Shown: positions 15,303 to 24,309, counted from the stretch's first letter. The stretch: 33,172 bases of DNA from Alphaproteobacteria bacterium (GCA_021323455.1 JAJONN010000036.1:1-33172); one strand, 5' to 3'. Program-made: numbers and translations. The notes: a model not told the origin generated them from the sequence alone.

Positions 15303-17755
15303 TGCAGCGATTTAGAGTTTTCGTGCATTTCTTGGTATGCGCTCTTCTCTTGGCCATTTCTAAAAGGAAGGCGCTCTTATATGATTATTTCTTAAAAGAA
15401 TACCCAACGGATTGGAAGGCCCGCGGGCTGTCACGTGTCGCCAGATGCCTTGCGTACTCATGGTGCCTTGCCGTAGCACAACATGTTAGGCGTTCCGTTA
15501 GGATAAAGGGCATAACAGCTTGGCAATTTCTGTTGATGAAAGGTTATAATTGGTACCGGGCGATAAAAGCCTTTATGAAACTGGATATCAATCGAAAAAA
15601 AATCCACGAAACGCCAACGTTTTTGCAAATGGAAGCAACAGAATGTGGATCCATCTGTTTTTCAATTATTTTGGCTTATTATCGCCATGAATTAACACCT
15701 GAGGAAGCCCGTGCTGCTTGTGGTGTATCAAGGGATGGCAGCAAAGCTAGTCATATCATCCGTGCCGCACGACAATATAATATGTCTGCCAAAGGGTACA
15801 GTGTGCAGGATATCTCTGCTTTAGAGTCATGCCCGTTGCCGGCTATTATTCATTGGAACTTTGACCATTTTGTCGTCCTTGAAGGCCATAGAGGGAAGTA
15901 TTACTACATTAATGATCCGGCAACGGGCCGGCGGCGCGTCGAATTTGAAGAGTTTAACAAGAACTTTACAGGGATCGTGCTGGTTCTCACCCCAAATGAG
16001 GGCTTTATCCAAAAAAAACAGGAAAATGCCTTAGTAAAGTTTTTGTCCTTGTCTCTCCAAAGAGGCGTCAGCGGCATCCTGGCGGCTTTTTTCCTTAGCA
16101 TCTTGCAGGTCCTCCCCAGTCTCATGGTGGCATTTTCCAGCAAGATTTTTATTGATTATATCCTGGTTAAAAGCCTGTCTTATTGGCTTATTCCGTTAAC
16201 GCTCATATTGGCAGGGTTTGTGGTTTTGCAATCCCTTTTGATGTCATTACACCAGCGGCTACTTGTACGCTTAAGCATGCATTTTAAGTTAAGCTTGGAA
16301 AGCTTGATTGTACACAAGCTCTTTCATTTGCCTCTTCGTTTCTTTGACCAACGGTTTAGTGGTGATATTTTATACCGCCTTTCTGCAGCGGAAGATCTTT
16401 CCAATCTTCTGTCGCTTGAGATTATGGGGGCCTTGTCGAATGTTTTTGGGATTGTCATTTTTACGGTTGTTTTAAGCCAACTCTCGTTTCCCATGTTTTT
16501 TATTATGCTGATTTTCATTGGATTGCGTATCCTTGTTTTTTACCTATCCCGCAAAAGAATAGCGGAAACGAATATCCACTATCAGCAGCAATTCGGTAGG
16601 GTGGCTGGTATTGCTATGAATGGACTGGACATGATCGATACACTGAAGGCCAACAACCTGGAACATGTTTTTTTTAAAAACTGGGCGGCTAATCACGATA
16701 CGTTGTTAAACAAGCATCAAGAAGTAGCGCTCGTTGACCAACGGACCAACATCTTGTTGTTGAGCCTTGCGGGCCTTATGACTGTTGCCTTGTTATATCG
16801 TGGTACTTATCTGGTGATGGAGGAGTCAATTACGATTGGTACCTTAATGGCATTTATGGTTCTTGCTAATTACCTGGATGGCCCCTTAATGACCCTCTTG
16901 GGTTTTTCCAGCAAAATAGAAAAAATAAAGGGATCCATTAACCGATTTAACGATATTTTGTGTCACGAAAACCAGGAGCCCGAAGAGATCGGGATAGATG
17001 AAAATAGCCCGAACAGAAAAGAAATACCCCCTTTAACCCAAGAAATTATCTTGAAAGACGTGGGCTTTGGGTATGCCCCTCTTGATCCGCCGATCTTTCA
17101 TAACCTGAATCTAGTTATTCCACAAGGAAAAACAGTTGCCTTTGTTGGGATGAGTGGCTCTGGAAAATCCACCATTTCTAAAATTATCTGTGGCTTGTAC
17201 CCCATTTCATCTGGTGAGATCTTTTGGGATGGCATTCCGGTTCAAGACACCAGTGTGGCACAAAGAAATAAGCGCATTTCTCTTGTTGACCAAGATATTT
17301 ACTTATTTGACGGGACAGTAAGGGATAATTTAACCTCTTGGGAAAAAAATATTAATGATGAAATATTGATGGATGCCTTAAAACAGGTTGGTTTGTATGA
17401 TGAGTTATTACCGAGAGGGCTTTTAAATAGCCGCGTAGGAGAAAATGGTGCCAATTTAAGCGGCGGGCAACGCCAGCGCTTGGAGATAGCACGCGCCGTG
17501 CTTAGGAAAGCAGATGTATTGATTTTGGATGAAGCCACAAGCTCCCTTGATGTGCCGAATGAAACGCACATATTTGATTCCCTGGGCCAACTGGACATAA
17601 CCACAGTCATTATTGCCCATCGGCTCTCAACAATTCAAAAGTCAGACATCATTTATGTCATTAACGATGGAAAAGTTTCCCAATGCGGAAAGCATGCGGA
17701 TCTTGCTCAACAACCGGGCATTTATAAAGACTTGATGGAATTGGAATCAGCATGA
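15299..17755 (+). CDS. C39-peptidase ABC transporter of an NHLP-like export system, with N-terminal extension
   Basis: Bifunctional inner-membrane transporter that cleaves the leader of a peptide substrate and exports it. Residues of about 105-235 form the C39 papain-like peptidase: LQMEATECGSIC (Gln and Cys), DHFVVLEG (His) and YYINDPATG (Asp), so it looks catalytically intact. Six membrane spans follow, then the ATPase: Walker A GMSGSGKST (about 617), LSGGQRQRLEIARA, LILDEATSSLD and IIAHRLSTI. Members normally begin just before the peptidase. Here about 92 extra residues precede it, with one hydrophobic segment and a basic, Trp/Tyr-rich stretch. GAGG before ATG 15299 and the ATGA coupling support the long start; the internal ATG 15575 has no ribosome site. 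Confidence 0.9.
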   Translation: MMQRFRVFVHFLVCALLLAISKRKALLYDYFLKEYPTDWKARGLSRVARCLAYSWCLAVAQHVRRSVRIKGITAWQFLLMKGYNWYRAIKAFMKLDINRKKIHETPTFLQMEATECGSICFSIILAYYRHELTPEEARAACGVSRDGSKASHIIRAARQYNMSAKGYSVQDISALESCPLPAIIHWNFDHFVVLEGHRGKYYYINDPATGRRRVEFEEFNKNFTGIVLVLTPNEGFIQKKQENALVKFLSLSLQRGVSGILAAFFLSILQVLPSLMVAFSSKIFIDYILVKSLSYWLIPLTLILAGFVVLQSLLMSLHQRLLVRLSMHFKLSLESLIVHKLFHLPLRFFDQRFSGDILYRLSAAEDLSNLLSLEIMGALSNVFGIVIFTVVLSQLSFPMFFIMLIFIGLRILVFYLSRKRIAETNIHYQQQFGRVAGIAMNGLDMIDTLKANNLEHVFFKNWAANHDTLLNKHQEVALVDQRTNILLLSLAGLMTVALLYRGTYLVMEESITIGTLMAFMVLANYLDGPLMTLLGFSSKIEKIKGSINRFNDILCHENQEPEEIGIDENSPNRKEIPPLTQEIILKDVGFGYAPLDPPIFHNLNLVIPQGKTVAFVGMSGSGKSTISKIICGLYPISSGEIFWDGIPVQDTSVAQRNKRISLVDQDIYLFDGTVRDNLTSWEKNINDEILMDALKQVGLYDELLPRGLLNSRVGENGANLSGGQRQRLEIARAVLRKADVLILDEATSSLDVPNETHIFDSLGQLDITTVIIAHRLSTIQKSDIIYVINDGKVSQCGKHADLAQQPGIYKDLMELESA

Positions 17756-17794
17756 AAGGGGCCATGTTATGAGCCTTATAAAGAGGTAAGCGTC

Positions 17795-19906
17795 ATGAAA
17801 GAGCAACATAGTTTCCCTTTTGATGATCCGTTGTTTAAAGTGGCGCCTACGCTGAAAAAAGCACTGTTTCCAACCTTAAGCTCTTTTAATCACCAGCAGG
17901 CATTGCAAGCTTGTTTTGAAGCGCTTTCATTTGTGAACAATACGCATAAAAAACCAATTTTAGATCCGCTTGCCAGAACCGTTGAAGAGGTTGTGAGCCG
18001 TATGGCTTCAAGTTGTGACTTAATTGCGAGGGAGATTCATATCCACAATATTAATGTTGCTACTGAAACAAACCCTGCCATTGTTTTTGAGGTCGCAACA
18101 TCCATGCCAGGTTTGATCTATTATAAAGGTGAAACTGCCTACCTTTATGATCCATTAACAGGTACGAATAAAAAGGCTGATGCGTCTCTGCTCAAGAGCT
18201 ACCAAATGATGGGGTTTACCTTATATAAGAAGTGGCCGCAAGACTCAAAAACAATTACTCAAATGGCGAAAATGGCCTACCAAGAAACCCGCAAAGATCT
18301 GAAGCTTTTTATGATCCTTCAAGGTTGTGTTGGGCTATTGATGCTTTTACAACCTTTTCTGACAGGCGTTATTTTTGATGACGTTGTCAAGTTGCGTCAA
18401 TATAATTTGATTGACCAGGTATTCTTAGGGCTTGTGGCAGCAACGGTTGGAGCGATGGTGTTTAAGGTCGTGCAAAACTTTGCGATGATCCGGTTCCAGG
18501 CGAAAAGCAGTGTTTTTTTAGAATCGGCCTTATGGAATCGGTTGCTCTCTTTTCATCTTCGCTTTTTTAAACTGTTTCGGTTAGGGGACCTCCACGACCG
18601 TTTGACAGCTGTTGATCAACTTCAAAAGGAATTGACAACATCATCCATGAATGCCCTTTCCCAAGGGTTTTTCTCAGTCATTATTTTGCTGTTCATTTCA
18701 TGTTACCTGCCCCTCCTGGGTCTCATTATTTTTTTTGTGACCCTTCTGTTTGGCGCGGTGAGCGTTCTTCTCATCCGACGGATGATCCAGTATCACCGTT
18801 CTGTTACACAGACAAATGCACGGCTGGTAAGCTTCCTGTTTGAAGCCATTCGCAGTGTTGTTAAGGTTAAAACATCCAATACCCAAAAGCACATTTTTCA
18901 AAGGTGGCTGAATATGGAATTCAGCAAGATGAGTCCCTTTATTGGTGCCCAATATTTACTTGTTTACTACCATATTATAGAGTTTGTTTTCCCGATTGTT
19001 ATTGTGGCGTCTCTGTATTTTCTGATGGTTGGCAGTAACCCTTTGGGGCCAACAACTCCCGCCTTGTCGATTGGGAAATTTATCAGCGTACAAATGGCGT
19101 TGGGGCAATATTTTGCAGCTCTTATCGGCATGGTTGGGGTTATTGATCGTTTATTGCACCTTATTCCCCATATCGAACGGGTGCAGCCCATTTTGAAAGA
19201 AAGAGCGGAGCAGGATGGGGAGCAAAAAATTCAGACACTCTTTAAAGGAAAAATTACTTTTCAAAATGTGAGCTTTCAGTATAAGTCCACAGGGCCGCTT
19301 GTGCTTGACAATGTTAGCTTTACCATTAATGCTGGAGAATGGGTGGCCATTGTGGGCCCCTCTGGTGCAGGAAAATCCACGCTCATTAAGTTAATTCTAG
19401 GGCTAGAAACCTGTGATAAAGGTACAATCCTGTTAGACGACATCCCGTTACAGCAGCTTGATCTACCAACGGCCCGGCGTCAAATTGCAACCGTACTTCA
19501 GCACACGCACCTGTTGCCAGGTAGTATTTTTGATAACTTGCATGCGTCCAATCCAAATTTAACGGAAGAAGAAATGCTGTCTCTCTTGCGCCTTGTTGCG
19601 ATTCACGATGACATTGTCAACATGCCCATGGGGTTAAATACCGTCATTATGGGGGATGGTCGCACCTTTTCAATGGGACAGCGCCAACGGCTGGTTCTGG
19701 CGCGATGCCTGGCAAAGCCCTTATCTTTTATTCTCCTAGACGAGGCGACAAGCGCTTTGGATAATTTAAGCCAAGAAATTATTTTGAATACAATCAAACA
19801 AATCCCTATAACGCGCGTTACGGTCGCCCACCGTCTCTCAACCATCCGGCGCGCTGACCGCGTGATTGTTATGGAGAAGGGCAGGGTGGTCGAGCAGGGC
19901 GCATAA
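17795..19906 (+). CDS. Second ABC transporter (permease-ATPase) of the NHLP-like export system
   Basis: Partner ABC protein without a peptidase, matching the NHLP export permease/ATPase family. The first 165 or so residues form the family's N-terminal domain, ending in LYDPLTGTNKKADASLL and GFTLYKKWP. Six membrane segments follow (about 165-430). The ATPase has Walker A GPSGAGKST (about 520), a Walker B DEATSALD and TVAHRLSTI. The ABC signature reads FSMGQ where LSGGQ is usual, so one composite ATP site may be weakened, as in asymmetric ABC pairs. The start is supported by GAGGTAA. It lies 39 nt after the C39 gene and is certainly in its operon. Confidence 0.88.
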   Translation: MKEQHSFPFDDPLFKVAPTLKKALFPTLSSFNHQQALQACFEALSFVNNTHKKPILDPLARTVEEVVSRMASSCDLIAREIHIHNINVATETNPAIVFEVATSMPGLIYYKGETAYLYDPLTGTNKKADASLLKSYQMMGFTLYKKWPQDSKTITQMAKMAYQETRKDLKLFMILQGCVGLLMLLQPFLTGVIFDDVVKLRQYNLIDQVFLGLVAATVGAMVFKVVQNFAMIRFQAKSSVFLESALWNRLLSFHLRFFKLFRLGDLHDRLTAVDQLQKELTTSSMNALSQGFFSVIILLFISCYLPLLGLIIFFVTLLFGAVSVLLIRRMIQYHRSVTQTNARLVSFLFEAIRSVVKVKTSNTQKHIFQRWLNMEFSKMSPFIGAQYLLVYYHIIEFVFPIVIVASLYFLMVGSNPLGPTTPALSIGKFISVQMALGQYFAALIGMVGVIDRLLHLIPHIERVQPILKERAEQDGEQKIQTLFKGKITFQNVSFQYKSTGPLVLDNVSFTINAGEWVAIVGPSGAGKSTLIKLILGLETCDKGTILLDDIPLQQLDLPTARRQIATVLQHTHLLPGSIFDNLHASNPNLTEEEMLSLLRLVAIHDDIVNMPMGLNTVIMGDGRTFSMGQRQRLVLARCLAKPLSFILLDEATSALDNLSQEIILNTIKQIPITRVTVAHRLSTIRRADRVIVMEKGRVVEQGA

Positions 19907-20018
19907 AAATCTGTAAAGATGCTTGCCAAGCTCTGTCAACGTGCATACAGTTTCTCACCATCAAAGTGTGGGCGGATGTATCGTCAGATATGATGGTGAT
20001 TGATAAAGGTTCCTTGAT

Positions 20019-20855
20019 ATGCCGAATATTTCTTTCACAAAAGCTGTGGCCCTTGGGAATGATTTTGTCATTTTAGATGGGAGGGATCGTTTTATCTCCT
20101 TGACGACGGACCAGATTCAGATACTGGCCAATCGCCGCCAAGGGGTCGGTTGTGATCAGGTTATTTTGATTCTTCCCCCAACGGACCCGCAAGCGCACAT
20201 TCGACTCAAGTTTTACAACGCAGATGGAAGCGAAGCTGGTGCTTGCGGCAATGGTACCCGGTGCATCGCCCGACTCATTATGGAGCGTGAAGCAATAGAT
20301 AATGTCTGCATCCAAACAGATAGGGCGCTTTGCCAGGCTACATGGGCAGATGGAAGCAGGGGGGAAGATGCAGGCATTTCAGTCACCCTAGGCAAGCCAC
20401 GGTTTGAGTGGGACGACATTCCCCTTGCTCATCCAGAAGCTTTACAAGACATTTCCTATAAGACCACAGCTTCTTTTTGCGTTAATGTGGGCAACCCCCA
20501 CGTTATTTTCTTTGTGAATGATGTGGATGAAATTCCCCTAGCGTATATTGGACCTCAAATTGAAAACCATCGTTCTTTTCCAGAGCGAGTCAATGTGGGA
20601 TTTGCCCAAATTGTTAATGAGGGAATGCTACGATTACGGGTATGGGAGCGGGGGGCGGGCTATACGATGGCGTGTGGTACGGGGGCTTGCGCGGCGGCTG
20701 TGGCTGCTATCCATCAACAGTTCGTACCTTCAGGGCAATCCCCCCTTCGCATTATTCAGGAAGGAGGGGAAGTTCTTGTTGACTGGCGGCAAGGCTATCC
20801 AATTACCATGACTGGCTCTGCCCAGATAAAATTTCAGGGAGAGATCCAGGTATGA
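20019..20855 (+). CDS. dapF: Diaminopimelate epimerase
   Basis: Interconverts LL- and meso-diaminopimelate for lysine and peptidoglycan synthesis in the cytoplasm. Both catalytic cysteines are in place: NADGSEAGACGNGTRC (about residue 75) and MACGTGACAAAVAA (about 218). GNPHVIFFV and ERVNVGFAQI are further family blocks. The 278 residues match the normal length. It follows the export cassette by 112 bp on the same strand, with no obvious promoter between, and is convergent with the lipoprotein gene downstream. Confidence 0.96.
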   Translation: MPNISFTKAVALGNDFVILDGRDRFISLTTDQIQILANRRQGVGCDQVILILPPTDPQAHIRLKFYNADGSEAGACGNGTRCIARLIMEREAIDNVCIQTDRALCQATWADGSRGEDAGISVTLGKPRFEWDDIPLAHPEALQDISYKTTASFCVNVGNPHVIFFVNDVDEIPLAYIGPQIENHRSFPERVNVGFAQIVNEGMLRLRVWERGAGYTMACGTGACAAAVAAIHQQFVPSGQSPLRIIQEGGEVLVDWRQGYPITMTGSAQIKFQGEIQV

Positions 20856-20882
20856 AAGAGGACTTCCGCTTGGAAAGCATCT

Positions 20883-21152
20883 CTATGGCTTGTCTGAGGG
20901 ATGGTAAATTTGGTTTGGCCCATAGGTATGATCATACCGGTGGTCGGTTACGCCAAAGTTATCCCGTTCAAAATTCTTATAATAATCATTGTCATAATAG
21001 GAAGAATCCGGATAAGTCCCATAGTGAGGCGGTTGATATCGTCCTCCATCACAGGCGTTAATATCATATGGATTGGCACATCCCGATAAAAAGAGCAGGG
21101 GGGTTGCTAAAACAACCGGGGCCAAAAGAGATACAATTTTAGAGAACGTCAT
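20883..21152 (-). CDS. Small putative lipoprotein, Tyr/Asp-rich
   Basis: An 89-residue protein with a signal peptide of about 24 residues ending in the lipobox LFLSGC. The mature part is hydrophilic and rich in Tyr, Asp, Asn and Pro (YPDSSYYDNDYYKNFERDN), with no recognised domain. GAGG stands ahead of the ATG. It is convergent with dapF (27 bp apart). The function is unknown. Confidence 0.7.
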   Translation of the reverse strand: MTFSKIVSLLAPVVLATPLLFLSGCANPYDINACDGGRYQPPHYGTYPDSSYYDNDYYKNFERDNFGVTDHRYDHTYGPNQIYHPSDKP

Positions 21153-21239
21153 GGTAACCTCTGTTTCAAAATTAAACTTTCAATTTTATTATAATTCTGA
21201 CGGTTCTTAACAACGGGTTAACAGAAACATATATTTCTT

Positions 21240-21704
21240 CTAAAGTTCCTGAATGGCTTTAAAAACTTCTTGCGCATGGCCGTCAACCTTGACTTTTCGC
21301 CAAATGCGGCGAATGATCCCTTCCTCATCAATGAGAAATGTTGACCGTTCAATTCCAAAATACTTTTTTCCATACATGGATTTTTCAACCCAGGTTTCGT
21401 AAGCAGCGCAAACAGCGCCGTCTTCATCTGACAAAAGAGGAAACGTCAGCCCGTATTTTCCTTTAAATTTATCATGGCTTTTGGGGTTGTCGCGGGAAAT
21501 ACCAAACACAACTGCGTTAAGAATATTAAAATCTCTCAAGCGATCGCGAAAATCACAAGCTTGTGCCGTACACCCGCTTGTATCATCCTTGGGGTAAAAA
21601 TAAAGAACAACCTTTTTGCCATGATAGTCAGATAGTCGATAGAACTGCCCCGCATCGCCAGGCAGCTCAACATTTGGGGCTGTATTTCCAATATCCAGGC
21701 TCAT
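21240..21704 (-). CDS. bcp: Peroxiredoxin Bcp (thioredoxin-dependent peroxidase)
   Basis: Atypical two-cysteine peroxiredoxin that reduces hydrogen and organic peroxides in the cytoplasm. YFYPKDDTSGCTAQACDFRD contains the peroxidatic Cys45 and the resolving Cys50 in the same spacing as Escherichia coli Bcp. VVFGISRD and KYGLTFPLLSDEDG are also typical. The length of 154 is normal. Its ATG immediately follows the stop of the upstream lipoprotein gene with no spacer, so the two are co-transcribed. Thioredoxin reductase, part of its electron supply, is encoded about 5 kb away. Confidence 0.95.
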   Translation of the reverse strand: MSLDIGNTAPNVELPGDAGQFYRLSDYHGKKVVLYFYPKDDTSGCTAQACDFRDRLRDFNILNAVVFGISRDNPKSHDKFKGKYGLTFPLLSDEDGAVCAAYETWVEKSMYGKKYFGIERSTFLIDEEGIIRRIWRKVKVDGHAQEVFKAIQEL

Positions 21705-21923
21705 TTAAGAAGCCTTAGATTCTTCTTTTTTAACCTCTGGCTCTTCTTTTTTAGGCTCTTCTTTGGGAGCATCAGTGGGCGTGGGTGTGGTTACTTTAGG
21801 CTCTTCGGCCTTCATCACTGCGTCTGGTGGCGTAGCCTCACCAGCTTTTTTTTCTTCTTTCTTGCCATCGCAAGCGACTAACGTGAACCCCAAAAGGGCT
21901 ATGGACAAAAATTTCCAGTTCAT
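21705..21923 (-). CDS. Small Lys/Glu/Pro-rich putative lipoprotein
   Basis: 72 residues: a signal peptide with the lipobox TLVAC (Cys19), then a disordered tail dominated by Lys, Glu, Pro and Thr (KEEPKKEEPEVKKEE). Such tails can reach through peptidoglycan, but no function can be assigned. AAAGGAG ten nucleotides upstream supports the start. Its stop codon abuts the bcp start, so it is the first gene of a two-gene operon. Confidence 0.7.
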   Translation of the reverse strand: MNWKFLSIALLGFTLVACDGKKEEKKAGEATPPDAVMKAEEPKVTTPTPTDAPKEEPKKEEPEVKKEESKAS

Positions 21924-22077
21924 TATATTTATCTCCTTTAATCTTAATGTTACTAATACTCTCTAGCTTTAAGAGTCATGACACCAGATCGTATTCTCTA
22001 AAAGGTTAATAGATTATTCGAGAAAAGGACAGGGTTCATCCGTCTCCTGATACAAAATCTTGTCAACTGTGACCAAA

Positions 22078-23250
22078 TTACTTACAATTCCAGACTTCTA
22101 CCTGTTTCTGCCTTGTTATTTTACGGACCAGTAAAGCAAATGCGCCATTACCCATAACATTGGCGCTGGTAAAGATAGGATCTTGGACAATGTAGATCGT
22201 GGTCATGAGGCTGGCCATTTCTGGGGTTAGGCTCAGGTATTTTTGCAAAATCGGTAACATGACGATAATGCCGCCGCCCGGAATGCCTGCTACGGAAAAT
22301 TTAGCCAAACAGAAATAGAGTGTAAAGAGCAAGTAATTCTCAAAAGTGGGCAAGGGCATGCCAGAAAGGCTCAGCACGGCCAAGGCCAGGATTGGGATGG
22401 CTAAAGCATCGCCGATCAAATGGATATTCACTGTGGTGGGAATAACCAGATCGGCAAATTGTTCATCTCCCATATTCTTCTCTGTTGCGGCCACGGTGAC
22501 AGGCATGGTGGCGGCACTCGACATGGTTGAAAATCCTGTGATCCCTGCAGGCAACATATTGCGGACCAGCTCAAAAAAACGGCTGGTCTGGAAACCGCTT
22601 GCCATGAAATATAATAAGGCGAGATACAGGATCACCACAATCCATAAAAGTCCGAAAACATGGCCGGAGCTTTTGACCAAAATGGAAAGTGTTCCTTCAT
22701 ATTCCATTTTTAAAATGAAACCAAAGACATAAAAAGGCAATAAGGGGATGAACGCTTTTTGTAAGAACATCGTCATGTAATGACGCATATTTTGCGCGAG
22801 GGTTGTCACCATAGGTACTTTAATAAAGCTAAAGATAAGACCCACAACGATACCGCACAGCAAAGATTGGTCGGGGGCCAAGATTTCGGGAATAGAGAGT
22901 GTCAACAGGGGCGTCACAGAATCCTTGATTTCAGATAAGCCACCTCCCTCAAAAGTCAGCAAAGGCAACAGATTGACGCCAATCCCATAAGAAATAAGAA
23001 CGGTAAGGGCATTGGATAGAGTGACGAGGGCTAAAATCCCCAAGATCAACAAAGGGGCACGCTGTTCCATTGATAAAATCGCTGCTGTGATGTAACTAAA
23101 AATAACCAGAGGCAATATGCCCATTAATATCTCTTTCAAGCTACAACTGATCGTGAAGAAGAAGCGGATTGTCTCAAGGTTGAACAGAGCGCTTAAGAAA
23201 TAAGCGGCAAGAATGGCAATAATGAGCTGTACAGGTAAACTTTTAAGCAC
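22078..23250 (-). CDS. Dicarboxylate/amino acid:cation symporter (DAACS family)
   Basis: Inner-membrane, cation-coupled carrier for dicarboxylates or acidic amino acids (the GltP/DctA/SstT superfamily). The 390 residues contain about eight hydrophobic segments plus hairpin loops. Family features are STMSSAATMPVTV (serine-rich hairpin), a TVNIHLIGDA segment in the place of the usual NMDG region, and SVAGIPGGGIIVMLPIL (second hairpin). The second motif is close to consensus while the NMDG site is altered, so substrate choice is uncertain. The start is GTG with GAGGA ahead. A good promoter lies about 50 nt upstream. Confidence 0.85.
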   Translation of the reverse strand: MLKSLPVQLIIAILAAYFLSALFNLETIRFFFTISCSLKEILMGILPLVIFSYITAAILSMEQRAPLLILGILALVTLSNALTVLISYGIGVNLLPLLTFEGGGLSEIKDSVTPLLTLSIPEILAPDQSLLCGIVVGLIFSFIKVPMVTTLAQNMRHYMTMFLQKAFIPLLPFYVFGFILKMEYEGTLSILVKSSGHVFGLLWIVVILYLALLYFMASGFQTSRFFELVRNMLPAGITGFSTMSSAATMPVTVAATEKNMGDEQFADLVIPTTVNIHLIGDALAIPILALAVLSLSGMPLPTFENYLLFTLYFCLAKFSVAGIPGGGIIVMLPILQKYLSLTPEMASLMTTIYIVQDPIFTSANVMGNGAFALLVRKITRQKQVEVWNCK

Positions 23251-23297
23251 GGTTTTCCTCGGTAGGATGGTTGTTTTTTTATAAAGTTATCAGGTTT

Positions 23298-23326
23298 TTA
23301 ATAAAGAAAGAAGGTTTCCATCTCAA
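23298..23326 (-). promoter_or_regulatory. Candidate promoter of the symporter gene
   Basis: On the minus strand TTGAGA (complement of 23321-23326) and TATTAA (complement of 23298-23303) are separated by 17 bp, and lie about 50-75 nt before the GTG start. Confidence 0.4.
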
Positions 23327-23529
23327 GCGGATGACAATATGAACGCAGACAGGATTAAACAAGCCAGCATACGAGTAACCTTAAGCTTAAAAATGCCAGG
23401 AAGCAAGGAAATTTGATTTTTAAAAATTTAGGGTAGGAGGGATTTTCCTTCCCTATAACAGAGGGTAGGATATGGTTGAATGTTGAGTATATAGCGCTAT
23501 TACTTTAACTAATGGTATAATTGTGAATT

Positions 23530-23865
23530 CTATTTAAATGATGATTTTGAGGAGCAAGGCTTTAAAGCTTTGTGTTGACCACTGCGGCGGTTGCGGCGCA
23601 AAAAACCGCTTCTAAGAGGGAATGGGGAAGGTAATATTTTAATCTGTCGAAGCGGTTCTGCTATAGGAGTAGGGGTAACAGATAATTTTCTATCTAATTC
23701 ATTCATGAGATGAAGATAATATTCGGCATGTTGATAATAATTCTCAAATAAAGCGCGGTCTCCCTTCGTTCGTGTCTCAAGGGCCAGGGTCATGTATTTT
23801 GTATATAAATCTTGGGCGTTTTTCTTATTGATAGGGCGTCCTGTTTCTTTTTCAGTGGTATGCAT
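23530..23865 (-). CDS. DUF4167-like small protein, copy 2
   Basis: 111 residues. The N-terminal 55 resemble the DUF4167 core of alphaproteobacteria: LYTKYMTLALETRTKGDRALFENYYQHAEYYLHLMNE, an amphipathic two-helix unit. The rest is basic and low in order (SGFLRRNRRSGQHKALK). AAAGGAGGG before ATG 23865 is a strong ribosome site. It is a tandem paralogue of the next gene upstream, 33 bp away, sharing ETG...N-KK, LY-K, E-YYQ-AEYYLH-MNE. The family's function is not established; the Arg-rich tail would suit RNA binding, but that is inference. Confidence 0.65.
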   Translation of the reverse strand: MHTTEKETGRPINKKNAQDLYTKYMTLALETRTKGDRALFENYYQHAEYYLHLMNELDRKLSVTPTPIAEPLRQIKILPSPFPLRSGFLRRNRRSGQHKALKPCSSKSSFK

Positions 23866-23898
23866 GATTCCCTCCTTTGATTTATCCTGACCCTTGCT

Positions 23899-24309
23899 TT
23901 ATTCTGGAACCTCTTGCGTATAGTGAAAATCTTGTTGGTTATGATGCGCTTTAAAAGGGAGTATATTTGTCTGGTAGGTCGGTTTGGACGCTTCTGTAGA
24001 CGTGTTTGGACTTTTAGAAGGAAGCTTTTCATGAGAACCTTTAAGGTTGAAATCTTCAATGACCTTGTTAATAGCGGACACCTTCCTAGCCACCAGCTGA
24101 GGATCAGGGAGAGAGATAGAGGCATGAAGATAATCGCTTGGTTCATTCATAGCATGAAGGTAGTATTCAGCGCGTTGATAATAACTCTCTGCCAAAACGT
24201 GGTCTTCTCTTTTTTTGGCTTCTTTGGCCGACGTTATAGACTTGAGATATAAGCTTTCCAGCTTTTTTCTATTGCCAGAGTGTCCTGTTTCTCCTGGGAT
24301 TGTGCGCAT
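23899..24309 (-). CDS. DUF4167-like small protein, copy 1
   Basis: 136 residues from ATG 24309; the track begins 12 codons earlier at a start with no ribosome site, whereas GGGAGG precedes 24309. The core LYLKSITSAKEAKKREDHVLAESYYQRAEYYLHAMNE is shared with copy 2. After about residue 60 the copies diverge completely: this one is neutral and Ser/Pro/Asn-rich, copy 2 is strongly basic. The pair is likely one operon driven by the promoter at 24455-24483, with a leader of about 140 nt. Confidence 0.65.
   Translation of the reverse strand: MRTIPGETGHSGNRKKLESLYLKSITSAKEAKKREDHVLAESYYQRAEYYLHAMNEPSDYLHASISLPDPQLVARKVSAINKVIEDFNLKGSHEKLPSKSPNTSTEASKPTYQTNILPFKAHHNQQDFHYTQEVPE

Noticed and set aside
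17756-17794. Small cargo gene between the two ABC transporter genes
   Set aside because: The gap is only 39 bp and contains a ribosome binding site for the second transporter.
23790-24146. 118-residue minus-strand ORF
   Set aside because: It overlaps both DUF4167-like genes in another frame. The two real genes each have strong ribosome sites and shared motifs.
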